Below, one piece after another: positions 19,910 to 27,824 of a stretch of DNA of 64,000 nucleotides (position 1 is the first letter of the stretch; each line of letters begins with the position of its first letter). The position numbers were made by a program, and so were the translations under genes. The stretch is from Verrucomicrobiales bacterium (GTDB taxonomy: Bacteria > Verrucomicrobiota > Verrucomicrobiia > Verrucomicrobiales > DEV007). The DNA lies in contig JARGOP010000005.1 in assembly GCA_029233965.1 (NCBI GenBank), positions 1-64,000 of the forward strand, in the 5' to 3' direction. A model generated the notes under the pieces. That model saw nothing but the letters and a program-made list of their open reading frames with translations. It was not told where the DNA came from and did no database searches.

Positions 19910-19995
19910 GTTTTTATAAGAATCGACCGACATCCTAGGGGGATGAATGACCTCGCGACTCCCTTGCGGAGAGCTGACGGGAAACGAAAAGAGGA

Positions 19996-20181
19996 TCAGT
20001 AGGCCAGTTCGCGAAAGGTACGATCCTGCCAGTTGTAGATGTTCTCCCGGGTCATGGAGCCGGATTGGGAAGCGCTGATTCCCTGAACTGCGGGATCTGC
20101 GTCCTGGTTCTTTGTCGTGCAGCTCGTCAACGCCGAACTGAGACCGACAAGGCAGAGAAGGAGGATCTGATAGGACTTCAT
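19996..20181 (-). CDS. Small lipoprotein
   Basis: A 61-residue protein with a lipoprotein signal peptide: MKSYQILLLCLVGLSSALTSC, where LTSC is the lipobox. The mature part is about 40 residues, polar, ending in NIYNWQDRTFRELAY. No recognised domain. It stands alone between the prepilin peptidase promoter and a sulfatase gene. Location in the membrane, by lipid anchoring, is the only safe inference. Confidence 0.7.
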   Translation of the reverse strand: MKSYQILLLCLVGLSSALTSCTTKNQDADPAVQGISASQSGSMTRENIYNWQDRTFRELAY

Positions 20182-20241
20182 AAGTGAAAAGGTTTTCTCA
20201 TCCTAATCACTGAATTCGGTTACGGTCGAGTGGAAAATGGA

Positions 20242-21780
20242 TCATTCAAGCGGCGCATCCGGTTCGCGATAGAACCATTCCGGAAAGCGGGCCGCTTCAC
20301 TTCCTCCTTTTTTCCGGTGGAGAAATTTCGTTCCCCGATCCGGAAGCAATGGCATTTCGCTGCCGCCGGTTTCCTCGATGAGTTGAAAAAGGCGCTCGTT
20401 CAGCTCGGCGACTTTATCGGCATAAGCAGGATCATTGATGAGATTGATCCGCTCTTCCGGATCCTTCTCAAGATCAAAGAGTTCGTCGACATCCCAGATT
20501 CCGTGATAGCGGATGTATTTGTAACGCTCCCCCAGCACTGCATGGGTCGTCGGGGTGTGCGGATAATTCCTCTCCCAGTAATACTCGTAGAGAAGGTAGT
20601 CCCGCCACTCGTCCGACGCTCCGGTGACGAGCGGCTTCATGCTGCGTCCATCCATGTGTTCCGGGATCTCCACTCCGGCGAAATCCAGCATCGTCGGGGC
20701 AACGTCAATATTCGCGACGACTTCAGTGAGCGTTTGCCCCCCTTTCACTTCCCTCGGATATCGCATCAACATGGGGATCCTGACCGAAGCATCGTAGGCG
20801 TTGCGCTTGTCGATGAGCCCCTTCTCCCCGAAGAGAAATCCATTGTCGCCCAGGTAAAGAATTACGGTGTTGTCCAACTCACCCCGCTCTTCGAGAAGCT
20901 TCAGGATCCGGTCCGTACTTTCATCGACCGCTTTGATCGTTTCGCAATAGCGTTTGTAGTAGGTGCTCAGATCCAGATTCGTGTAGTAGGCGAACACGGA
21001 ACCATGCCGACTGTTGTGTTGATTCTGAACCCACATCGGGACATCGCGGAACGCTTCCGGCATCTCTTTCCAGGTTTTCGGGGGATCAAAGCTTTCGTCT
21101 TCATAAACGTAGGCATGCCGGTTCGATGGCAGGAAGTCGGCATGAACCGCCTTGTGGGAAAGGTAGAGCATCCAGGGTTTGACCCCTGTCCTTTCGTTGA
21201 GCCACTCCCCGGCAAAGTCGCTGAGAACATCGGTGATGTAACCTTCCTGGGGAACTCTCGTTCCGTTGACGTTGAATCCATCACTATTCACCTGCGGGAC
21301 ATAGCGCCCTTTCACTTTCGCCTGCGAGGGATCGGCAAAATAAACGCCCTGCCCTTTGAAGGCGACCCAGTGATCGAACCCGGGCTGAGGATAATCAATT
21401 TCCCCTCCCATATGCCATTTTCCGATGAAGGCGGTTTCATAGCCGGCCTCCTGCAGAGAGGACGGGAAATACGCGAGCCCCTCTGGGATCGGGTTGTAAT
21501 TGTCGACGACACGATGGTTGTGCGCGTAGAGCCCGGTCAGGATCGAAGCCCGGCTCGGCGAGCAAAGGGACGTCGTCACGACTGCATTTTTGAAATAGAC
21601 GCCCTCTTCTGCGAGGCGGTCCAGAGCCGGGGTCTCAAGAAAGGGATGGCCGAGAAATCCCATCGCGTCATAACGATGGTCGTCTGTCAGGATGACGAGG
21701 ATGTTCGGCTTCTCCGCAGCGGTGGAGAGGGCGGGCAAAGAGATCAAGAAGAAGGCAAACAGGACTTTTATCGGCGGCAT
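20242..21780 (-). CDS. Exported sulfatase (formylglycine type)
   Basis: A 512-residue S1-type sulfatase with a signal peptide (VLFAFFLISLPALSTAAEKP). The N-terminal metal site is NILVILTDDHRYDAMGF and the formylglycine motif is CSPSRASILTG (CxPxR), whose cysteine is converted to the catalytic aldehyde. The lower metal site appears as YLGDNGFLFGEKG. The overall pattern resembles enzymes acting on sulfated polysaccharides. Single gene, divergent from the DUF4278 pair. The maturase that forms formylglycine is not in this window. Confidence 0.92.
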   Translation of the reverse strand: MPPIKVLFAFFLISLPALSTAAEKPNILVILTDDHRYDAMGFLGHPFLETPALDRLAEEGVYFKNAVVTTSLCSPSRASILTGLYAHNHRVVDNYNPIPEGLAYFPSSLQEAGYETAFIGKWHMGGEIDYPQPGFDHWVAFKGQGVYFADPSQAKVKGRYVPQVNSDGFNVNGTRVPQEGYITDVLSDFAGEWLNERTGVKPWMLYLSHKAVHADFLPSNRHAYVYEDESFDPPKTWKEMPEAFRDVPMWVQNQHNSRHGSVFAYYTNLDLSTYYKRYCETIKAVDESTDRILKLLEERGELDNTVILYLGDNGFLFGEKGLIDKRNAYDASVRIPMLMRYPREVKGGQTLTEVVANIDVAPTMLDFAGVEIPEHMDGRSMKPLVTGASDEWRDYLLYEYYWERNYPHTPTTHAVLGERYKYIRYHGIWDVDELFDLEKDPEERINLINDPAYADKVAELNERLFQLIEETGGSEMPLLPDRGTKFLHRKKGGSEAARFPEWFYREPDAPLE

Positions 21781-21943
21781 GACGCGAAACTACGAAAGCG
21801 GACCGGCATGGTCAACGGAAAGGATATCCCCGGGTCCAGAGGTGGCGGGATGACCGGTAAGTCAGTTATCACCCCCTGGTTGTCGATTGCTCAACAGCGG
21901 GCCGGGAATCACGACCGGGAAAAAACTCGAAATTTTTATCGTG

Positions 21944-21958
21944 CTGATTGTCAATCAG
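21944..21958. promoter_or_regulatory. Perfect 7-1-7 palindrome upstream of a sigma-54-type promoter
   Basis: CTGATTG-T-CAATCAG is a perfect inverted repeat with a one-base centre. It lies about 22 bases upstream of the -24 element at 21981. Its symmetry suggests a dimeric regulator site serving the downstream DUF4278 genes or the divergent sulfatase. Confidence 0.45.
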
Positions 21959-21980
21959 TTAGAGCCATCTCGAAAAAAGT

Positions 21981-21996
21981 TGGCACAGCGAATGCA
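21981..21996 (+). promoter_or_regulatory. Sigma-54-type -24/-12 promoter of the DUF4278 pair
   Basis: TGGCACAGCGAATGCA has GG and GC exactly ten bases apart and the TGGCAC core, matching the sigma-54 consensus (TGGCACG-N4-TTGCA) closely. It lies 63 bases before the ATG at 22059, a suitable distance for a short leader. The same kind of site precedes the GT4 gene at 25790. Confidence 0.6.
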
Positions 21997-22058
21997 ATAG
22001 CATCGGTCAAGAGTGATAACCGCACTCAACAATTCACCAACCACAGAAAATAACGATC

Positions 22059-22247
22059 ATGAAAAACGAAAAAATCACTTATCGCGGCGCTTCCATTGAA
22101 CAGTCCGAGCGCACTCAGCAGCTCCAGCAGAAACAGCACACCCAACTTGTGAGCTACCGCGGAGCCAAGGGCAACGTTCAGGTCGGCCACAAGGCTCACA
22201 GGGAGAATGTCCAGTATCGCGGCGCCAAAGGCGAAGTTCAGCTGTAA
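22059..22247 (+). CDS. Small triple-YRG-repeat protein (DUF4278-like), copy 1
   Basis: A 62-residue protein made almost wholly of three YRG modules: KITYRGAS, VSYRGAKGNVQVGH and VQYRGAKGEVQL. A Gln-rich link (QQLQQKQHTQ) separates the first two. The Y-R-G pattern resembles DUF4278, known mostly as a short motif in cyanobacterial proteins; the function is unknown. There is no signal peptide. About 40 of 62 positions are identical in the next gene, so the pair is a tandem duplication. It lies behind a sigma-54-type promoter, suggesting induced expression. Confidence 0.72.
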   Translation: MKNEKITYRGASIEQSERTQQLQQKQHTQLVSYRGAKGNVQVGHKAHRENVQYRGAKGEVQL

Positions 22248-22294
22248 TCCGCCGATCCACCAATCTCCCCCTAACATTCAACCACATCAATAGT

Positions 22295-22483
22295 ATGAGC
22301 GAAGAAAAAATTACTTACCGCGGTGCTTCCAAAGAGCAGTCTGAGGACACCAGGCAAATGCATGAAGGCAAGCACACTGAGCATGTCAGCTATCGCGGCA
22401 TCGAAGGCGACGTCGAAGTCGGCCACGAAAAGCACACGCAGGAAGTTCAGTATCGCGGCGCCAAAGGCGAAGTCGAGCTTTAG
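22295..22483 (+). CDS. Small triple-YRG-repeat protein (DUF4278-like), copy 2
   Basis: Paralogue of the gene 47 bases upstream, also 62 residues, with KITYRGAS, VSYRGIEGDVEVGH and VQYRGAKGEVEL. This copy is more acidic and has exchanged most glutamines for Glu, His and Asp, so the two are diverging in charge while the YRG modules and VGH stay fixed. The 3' ends share near-identical DNA (tatcgcggcgccaaaggcga). A strong terminator follows, so the pair probably ends its transcript here. Confidence 0.72.
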   Translation: MSEEKITYRGASKEQSEDTRQMHEGKHTEHVSYRGIEGDVEVGHEKHTQEVQYRGAKGEVEL

Positions 22484-22514
22484 GCCGATCGGAGAATTTC
22501 CCTCCCCCTACGAG

Positions 22515-22546
22515 AGAGGCAGCTGGAAACGGCTGCCTCTTTTTTC
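22515..22546 (+). terminator. Rho-independent terminator after the DUF4278 pair
   Basis: AGAGGCAGC pairs with GCTGCCTCT (9 bp, 8-base loop) and is followed by a run of six T residues. It ends the transcript from the sigma-54-type promoter. Confidence 0.85.
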
Positions 22547-22587
22547 GTCTTGATTGCATTCCCCCGGCGAATTTGCTACATCGAAGC

Positions 22588-23403
22588 ATGCTCCGTCCCC
22601 GCAAAAAATACACCGTCTACGATCTCCAGCAGCTCAAAGGAAAACGGGTTCTCAGTCACATTCACGTAAAGTCCCCCGAAGAGGCCGCAGCAGCGGAGGC
22701 GGCAGGGCTGGATCTTCTCAGTTGCAGCTATGATTCCCCCGGGGCGCAGGCCCGCCTTCCGCTTCTCGTGGAAGCGGCGCCGAACAGTTTTCTCTCGGGT
22801 GCGACACCGCACGGTCTCGCCAGTCGCGAGGAAGCGATTCGCATTGCCTTTCAGGCACTCGAAGCGGGTGCCAGCTCGGTCTATTGCTCCGCGAGTCCCT
22901 TTATCATCGAAGGAATGGCCCGCGAGGGTATCCCCGTCGTCGGCCACCTGGGACTGGTTCCCCGGCATGTCACCTGGACAGGATATCGTGCGATCGGGAA
23001 AACGGCAGACGAGGCCGCAAAGCTCTATGCGAGGATGAAGGAACTGGAGAGCGCCGGGGCGTATGCCGCTGAGTTGGAAGTTGTTCCTCATCAACTCGCC
23101 CGCTACCTGGCGTCGAAGACTTCGATGCTGCTCATGTCCCTGGGGAGCGGCACCGGATGCGACACCCAGTTTCTCTTTTCCGACGACATTCTGGGAGACT
23201 ACGACGAACGACTCCCCCGTCATGCCAAAGCCTACCGCAATTTCCGGGCGGAATATGAAAGGCTTCAAGAGGAACGTATCGCCGCTTTCAAAGAGTATGT
23301 CGCCGATGTCTCCGGCGGGCAGTTTCCCGGTGAGGAGCATCTTGTGACAATGAAATCCGCAGAGTGGGAAGCCTTTCTTGCGGGGGTGAGTGAACTGGAA
23401 TAA
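22588..23403 (+). CDS. PanB-family protein (ketopantoate hydroxymethyltransferase-like) lacking metal ligands
   Basis: A 271-residue TIM-barrel protein. GIPVVGHLGLVPRHV, the YRAIGKTADEA section and AELEVVPHQLARYL clearly match PanB, which makes ketopantoate for coenzyme A. However, the usual TAYD is read here as LSHIHV, the DMPF site as GATPHG and the KLEGG site as YCSAS, so the three acidic metal ligands appear replaced; the catalytic Glu (in ELEVVP) remains. A changed reaction is therefore likely and the symbol panB is withheld. The start at 22588 (MLRPRKKYTVYDL) is preferred. It is followed about 105 bases later by a GH92-type gene. Confidence 0.7.
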   Translation: MLRPRKKYTVYDLQQLKGKRVLSHIHVKSPEEAAAAEAAGLDLLSCSYDSPGAQARLPLLVEAAPNSFLSGATPHGLASREEAIRIAFQALEAGASSVYCSASPFIIEGMAREGIPVVGHLGLVPRHVTWTGYRAIGKTADEAAKLYARMKELESAGAYAAELEVVPHQLARYLASKTSMLLMSLGSGTGCDTQFLFSDDILGDYDERLPRHAKAYRNFRAEYERLQEERIAAFKEYVADVSGGQFPGEEHLVTMKSAEWEAFLAGVSELE

Positions 23404-23508
23404 GAGCGTCCCTTCTCGTGGGACTGCCTGACCATCAAGCAGCGGTCACGATTTTTCGCCCTCTTGGCCTTCATTTTGCTGAATCAGGGAGTTTTTATTG
23501 AACTCCGC

Positions 23509-25683
23509 ATGTCAAATCCCCCTGAGAAAAAGAGACTGACAGACTGGGTTGATCCATTTCTTGGATGCGAGCCGGCCCGACTTCCCGAACCCGACGAACT
23601 TGCCGCGAAGTGGTGGTGCGCGAAGCCACCGATCGGAAACACCCACCCCGGGGTGACGATGCCTTTCGGGATGGTTTCCGTCTGCGCCTACTCCGGCGCC
23701 TACGTGACCGGCTACGGTCGCTATGCGGTTTCCCTCTCCGGAGACGAGCCGGAGACGCTCTACGACGACCATACTGCGATGGGCATCGCCCATTTCCAAC
23801 AGTCAGGGACCGGCCGGATCCGGATGTACTACAACTACTTTCTGACGACGCCTCTGACCGGAGACCGGCTGGACGGCATCGGCTCGCGCTTCCTGCTCGA
23901 GAATGAGACTTCACGCCCCGGCCTCTACACCGGAAGGTTCGCCGAAACGGGAGTCGATTTTGAAGTCACCTGTACGAAGCGAACTGCGCTGCACCGCTAC
24001 ACCTTTCCCTCCGATACGACCGGCAAGGTGGTGATCGATTTCACTTCGGGTGGGCTTCTCATTGAAGGGATGAAGACCTATCCGGAAAAGGCCCGGGCCC
24101 GGTTCCTCGACACGAATACGTGCGAAGGCTGTGTCACGATCGAAGGCATCCCCTTCTACTTTCATGCGAGAGTCACGACGCCGGTGAAAGCGTCCGGCTA
24201 CTGGGAAAACGGAAAGCCCGTCTCCTGCGAGGGCGAGTTCAGGCCCGGGAAAGAAACCCGCAGGGAACAGGAGCCCTACGGCATCTGGTTTGAAGCGGCC
24301 GAGCCGGGAGGCACCGTTGAGGTTCGGATCGGCTTTTCCCTCCACACGGCGGAGCGGCCCGGAGAGGCGGTTCGAATGCGGGAGGCACTTCCTTTCGGTG
24401 AAGTGCAGGGAGAGATCGATGAAATCTGGGAATCGATTCTCTCGCGGATTGAAGTCGAGGGAGGAGACGATGCCACCAGGGAGATCTTTTATTCCGCGTT
24501 CTACCATTCGACGATCAAGCCGGGCGACTTCATGGATGAAAGCCCCTTTTCCCCGGAACCGGGGCCCTTCTTTTTCGACCTCTCCACCCTTTGGGATCTC
24601 TACAAAACGCAACTCCCCCTCCTCATGACCTTCTGGCCGCAGTTGGGGGCCGACTTCGTCAAATTCCTCGTCGGGGTCGCGCGTCGCGAAGGCTCATTCC
24701 CGATCAGCTACCTGATGGACAACGCCCCGGAGCGTTTCGCGAAGCAGGCAACCGGACTCTGTCACATGATTCTAACTGACGCACAGATGCGGGGAATCGA
24801 GGCGAACTGGGACGAAGTCCTCATGCTCCTCTGGCAAACCAGCCTCAGCGGCAAAGGACGGGGCGGGAAGTTTGCCGAGTTTGCGCGGAACCATGTCGTG
24901 GAGCCCCTTTCGCACACGCTCGATCTCGCCTTCGCGAACTGGTGCATCTCGCAGATGGCCAAGCGCACCGGCGACCAGGTGATCTACGACAAGAGCATTC
25001 CCCTCTCCCACTACTGGGTGAATGCCTTTGATCCCCAGACCGGTCTCCTCAGCGAAGATTCCGATTATTACGAGGGGGAGTACTGGAACTACTCCTTCCG
25101 CTTTCTTCACGACATGGTCGGTCGCATCAAACTCGCCGGTGGTGAGAAGCGATTCGTCGAACTTCTCGACCTTTTCTTCGGCTTCCGGGATCCTGAGCCG
25201 GGGCAGGTCGTCCATCATTTCGAAGGCCTCAACAACGAGCCGGACATGGAGTCGCCCTATGCCTACCTCTTCGCGGGGCGCCATGACCGGACCGCCGAGG
25301 TCGTTCGCAAAGTGATGCGATATCAGTTTACGACGGGGAAAGGCGGACTTCCCGGCAACGATGATTCAGGTGGCCTCTCGTCCTGGTATGTCTGGAGTGC
25401 AATCGGGATCTTTCCCGTGACCGGTCTTCCCATCATGCTCATCGGCAGCCCCATCTTCGATAAGGCCTCCCTCAAGCTCCATGGCGGTGACTTCACCGTG
25501 ACGGCGCTCAATCAGGCTCCGGATCACTACTACGTGCAGCAGGCGTGGCTGAACGGCAAGCCGCTGAACCGCTGCTACCTGAAGCTTTCCGAGTTTTCCG
25601 CCGAAGCTTCTCTCGTCCTCGAAATGGGGCCGGAACCTTCGCAATGGGCCAATGAAACCCGTCCGCCATCCTTTGTGATGTAA
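23509..25683 (+). CDS. GH92 family glycosidase (alpha-mannosidase-like)
   Basis: A 724-residue enzyme. The N-terminal section has GNTHPGVTMPFGMVSV and the C-terminal half has GNDDSGGLSSWYVWSAIGIF, the two strongest GH92 signatures; this family removes alpha-linked mannose in a calcium-dependent way. There is no signal peptide from the start at 23509, so the enzyme appears cytosolic, whereas many GH92 enzymes are exported. The usual GNED is GNDD here. It lies between the PanB-like gene and a GT4 glycosyltransferase, suggesting turnover of an internal mannose-containing compound, which is inference. Confidence 0.85.
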   Translation: MSNPPEKKRLTDWVDPFLGCEPARLPEPDELAAKWWCAKPPIGNTHPGVTMPFGMVSVCAYSGAYVTGYGRYAVSLSGDEPETLYDDHTAMGIAHFQQSGTGRIRMYYNYFLTTPLTGDRLDGIGSRFLLENETSRPGLYTGRFAETGVDFEVTCTKRTALHRYTFPSDTTGKVVIDFTSGGLLIEGMKTYPEKARARFLDTNTCEGCVTIEGIPFYFHARVTTPVKASGYWENGKPVSCEGEFRPGKETRREQEPYGIWFEAAEPGGTVEVRIGFSLHTAERPGEAVRMREALPFGEVQGEIDEIWESILSRIEVEGGDDATREIFYSAFYHSTIKPGDFMDESPFSPEPGPFFFDLSTLWDLYKTQLPLLMTFWPQLGADFVKFLVGVARREGSFPISYLMDNAPERFAKQATGLCHMILTDAQMRGIEANWDEVLMLLWQTSLSGKGRGGKFAEFARNHVVEPLSHTLDLAFANWCISQMAKRTGDQVIYDKSIPLSHYWVNAFDPQTGLLSEDSDYYEGEYWNYSFRFLHDMVGRIKLAGGEKRFVELLDLFFGFRDPEPGQVVHHFEGLNNEPDMESPYAYLFAGRHDRTAEVVRKVMRYQFTTGKGGLPGNDDSGGLSSWYVWSAIGIFPVTGLPIMLIGSPIFDKASLKLHGGDFTVTALNQAPDHYYVQQAWLNGKPLNRCYLKLSEFSAEASLVLEMGPEPSQWANETRPPSFVM

Positions 25684-25732
25684 CGGAATTGCTACGCCGG
25701 AAAAGCTTAATCTTCCTTAAATAAATCAAAGT

Positions 25733-25748
25733 TGGCACGCAACGTGCT
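25733..25748 (+). promoter_or_regulatory. Sigma-54-type -24/-12 promoter of the GT4 gene
   Basis: TGGCACGCAACGTGCT has TGGCACG exactly as in the sigma-54 consensus and GG/GC exactly ten bases apart. It lies 57 bases before the ATG at 25790, in an AT-rich spacer. Together with the similar site at 21981 it suggests shared control. Confidence 0.68.
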
Positions 25749-25789
25749 TCGTTCCGGGAATCGTTCTGAAGCTCCCAATACTTGATGCC

Positions 25790-27115
25790 ATGCTCAACAC
25801 GACTGATTCTACTATCGACACGTATCCCGGCCGGATTTCATCCGATCAGGAAGTCAATAATCTCATCCTTGTGGTGAGGGCCGACCCCATCATTTGCGGA
25901 CACTCGACTGAGGCCCGCAACCTCGCTGAGGCAGCGATCGCACGCGGATTTAAATCCGTTCACATCGTCACGTATCCCATCGAGACTCTGCAGAACAGCG
26001 GTCTTCCGCTCAAACCGCTCGATACGATCTCCGTCTACTCAGAGGGGATCGAAGTGGACCGTCCTGAGCCGATCGGCGACTACAAGGTTCTCGATGGCCG
26101 CCTCGGCTACGCGATCAGCGGACAACTGGTCGATCTTCTTCACAAGTTGCCCGGAAAAACGATGATCATGGATCTCTACCTCGTTCCGCACGGCCAGATG
26201 GTGCTCAACGCGATCGACAGCTTCCGGGGCCTCAAGAAGCAGCCTAACGTCGTCACCGTCGGCGAAGCGGTCGGATCGGACATCACGAATGTCGTCACGA
26301 ATGCTCTCGCCGCCGGCCGGACCGGGGCCGCTCAGGTCGTTCTTTCCAACTACCTCCAGCATGATCTCCCTGTCGCCGTGAGCCAATTCACCAAGGACAT
26401 GATCATTGACGCCGGTCACAAAGTGGACGCCGAAATGGGAACCGATTTTGCAACGCAACTGCGGGAGCGGGTCGAGATCAGCTTCCCCGCGATCGACACG
26501 AGCGCTTACACTTCGATCGAGAATGACCGGGAGAGGATTGCTGAAATCATGGAAGCCCGCCAGCTCGAAGAGGACGGCTACGTCATGTTCCTCTCCCGCA
26601 TTGCTCCCGCGAAAGGAGTCGATGATCTCATCGAAGCCTACAAGAGCAGCGAGCTTTATGGACAGAAGAAGCTCATCATTTGCGGCAACGGTCCGATGAA
26701 AGAAGAGATCCAGGCGATGGCCGACACGGACACCAACATCCGCGTCCTCGACGACATCAGCGACGAGGAAAAAGGCGTCCTCATGCATGCTGCCTTTGCC
26801 TACTGCCTTCCCAGCAAACCCAAGCCCGAGTTCATCGAGACCTTCGGCATCGCGGTGGCGGAGAAAATGCTCGCCGGGGGTCCCGGCCCCGTCATCACGA
26901 CCCGGACCGGCGGCATTCCGGAAGCCACGGGAGGACATTGCCTTGAACATGGCGCCGGCAATGTGCATGAGCTGCGGGAGTGCCTCAACAAAGCCTACTT
27001 CATGACCGAGGAGGAGCGCCTCGACCTTTCACAGCGCGCCCGTGAGTTTGCGATGAACTTTGATCGGGGCGCGATTCTCGATAACCTGATTCATCGCTCC
27101 CTCGCAGTGTCCTGA
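25790..27115 (+). CDS. Glycosyltransferase family 4
   Basis: A 441-residue GT-B retaining glycosyltransferase. The N-terminal half has VVRADPIICGHSTEARNLAE, and the C-terminal donor domain has FLSRIAPAKGVDDLIEAY, IICGNGPM and the EX7E motif ETFGIAVAE, then TRTGGIPEAT. This is the GT4 pattern with a nucleotide-sugar donor. No signal peptide is seen, so it is cytosolic or peripheral. It has its own sigma-54-type promoter and a strong terminator, thus is a single-gene transcript. The acceptor and sugar are unknown; compatible-solute, storage or capsule synthesis are all possible. Confidence 0.85.
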   Translation: MLNTTDSTIDTYPGRISSDQEVNNLILVVRADPIICGHSTEARNLAEAAIARGFKSVHIVTYPIETLQNSGLPLKPLDTISVYSEGIEVDRPEPIGDYKVLDGRLGYAISGQLVDLLHKLPGKTMIMDLYLVPHGQMVLNAIDSFRGLKKQPNVVTVGEAVGSDITNVVTNALAAGRTGAAQVVLSNYLQHDLPVAVSQFTKDMIIDAGHKVDAEMGTDFATQLRERVEISFPAIDTSAYTSIENDRERIAEIMEARQLEEDGYVMFLSRIAPAKGVDDLIEAYKSSELYGQKKLIICGNGPMKEEIQAMADTDTNIRVLDDISDEEKGVLMHAAFAYCLPSKPKPEFIETFGIAVAEKMLAGGPGPVITTRTGGIPEATGGHCLEHGAGNVHELRECLNKAYFMTEEERLDLSQRAREFAMNFDRGAILDNLIHRSLAVS

Positions 27116-27150
27116 ACGGCGACCGTCTGATTCTTCGTAGCCATAGTCGG

Positions 27151-27191
27151 AGCCGGAAGGCGGGAAACCGCCTTCCGGCTCTTTCGTTTTT
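27151..27191 (+). terminator. Strong rho-independent terminator after the GT4 gene
   Basis: AGCCGGAAGGCGG and CCGCCTTCCGGCT form a perfect 13-bp stem with a GAAA tetraloop, followed by a T-rich tail (ctttcgttttt). Confidence 0.92.
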
Positions 27192-27247
27192 GGGTGGGGC
27201 CGCGATGGAACATCTTGTTCGCCTTCATGAGTCATCTTGGGGCCAAA

Positions 27248-27502
27248 TCACGAAAGCAGGTGCTCGTATTCAGCGTGAGTTCCGATAAAGAACCAGATGA
27301 TCGTATCTCCGTCCATCACTCCAAGAGCTCGATAGCTGCCGGTCACACGGGCGGACCAGAAATCTCCCACCTTCTTGAATCGAAGGGAAGGATGATGTGG
27401 ATCCTGAATCCAAAGATCATACTGCTTCTGCGCCGCTATCTGAACCTTTTCGGGTAGGCGATTAAATCCCTCCCAGAAACCGGGAACTGCCTTGCTGTTC
27501 AT
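27248..27502 (-). CDS. RelE/ParE-superfamily toxin
   Basis: An 84-residue protein with the compact RelE-like pattern: helical LPEKVQIAAQKQYDLW, then KKVGDFWSARVTGSYRALG and a C-terminal strand IIWFFIGTHAEYEHLL. Family members cut mRNA on ribosomes or poison gyrase; which applies is unknown. Its start overlaps the end of the antitoxin gene by four bases (ATGA), the usual toxin-antitoxin layout with antitoxin first. Confidence 0.82.
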   Translation of the reverse strand: MNSKAVPGFWEGFNRLPEKVQIAAQKQYDLWIQDPHHPSLRFKKVGDFWSARVTGSYRALGVMDGDTIIWFFIGTHAEYEHLLS

Positions 27503-27708
27503 TTGGCGGGGAAATCCCTGGAATCTCCTGCACGGTACGCTGCAATTGCCTGAGCAGCGATATCAGTGAGGCGACCGGAACGAACGTCGGACTCAATCTG
27601 CTGATCCCACTGATCATCAAGACGTTGTCGAAGCCAGTCTCCGAGTTCAAAGATTTTTTCCGGAGGCAGCTTTTCAATTGCCTTTTCAATTTCCTCCAAG
27701 GTGGACAT
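27499..27708 (-). CDS. Antitoxin of the RelE/ParE-type pair
   Basis: A 69-residue acidic protein, first gene of the pair. The N-terminal helix LEEIEKAIEKLPPEKIFELG resembles small antitoxins that read DNA or bind the toxin by a short helix, and the C-terminal part (AIAAYRAGDSRDFPAK) would be the toxin-binding tail. The identity rests mainly on position, size and the overlapping toxin gene. Confidence 0.7.
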   Translation of the reverse strand: MSTLEEIEKAIEKLPPEKIFELGDWLRQRLDDQWDQQIESDVRSGRLTDIAAQAIAAYRAGDSRDFPAK

Positions 27709-27824
27709 GCTCCCAAGATACGAGCAGGTACTGCTTGGGACAAGTCTCTCTTTTCAGCCAAACTGTTCGAGAGATGCCGGCCTGACCGGGCTTGAAATCC
27801 TCGTCTTCCTATGCCCGTTCAGTT

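Noticed and set aside
20230-22053. 607-residue plus-strand ORF opposite the sulfatase
   Set aside because: The minus strand has a full sulfatase with signal peptide and metal sites; the plus ORF has none.
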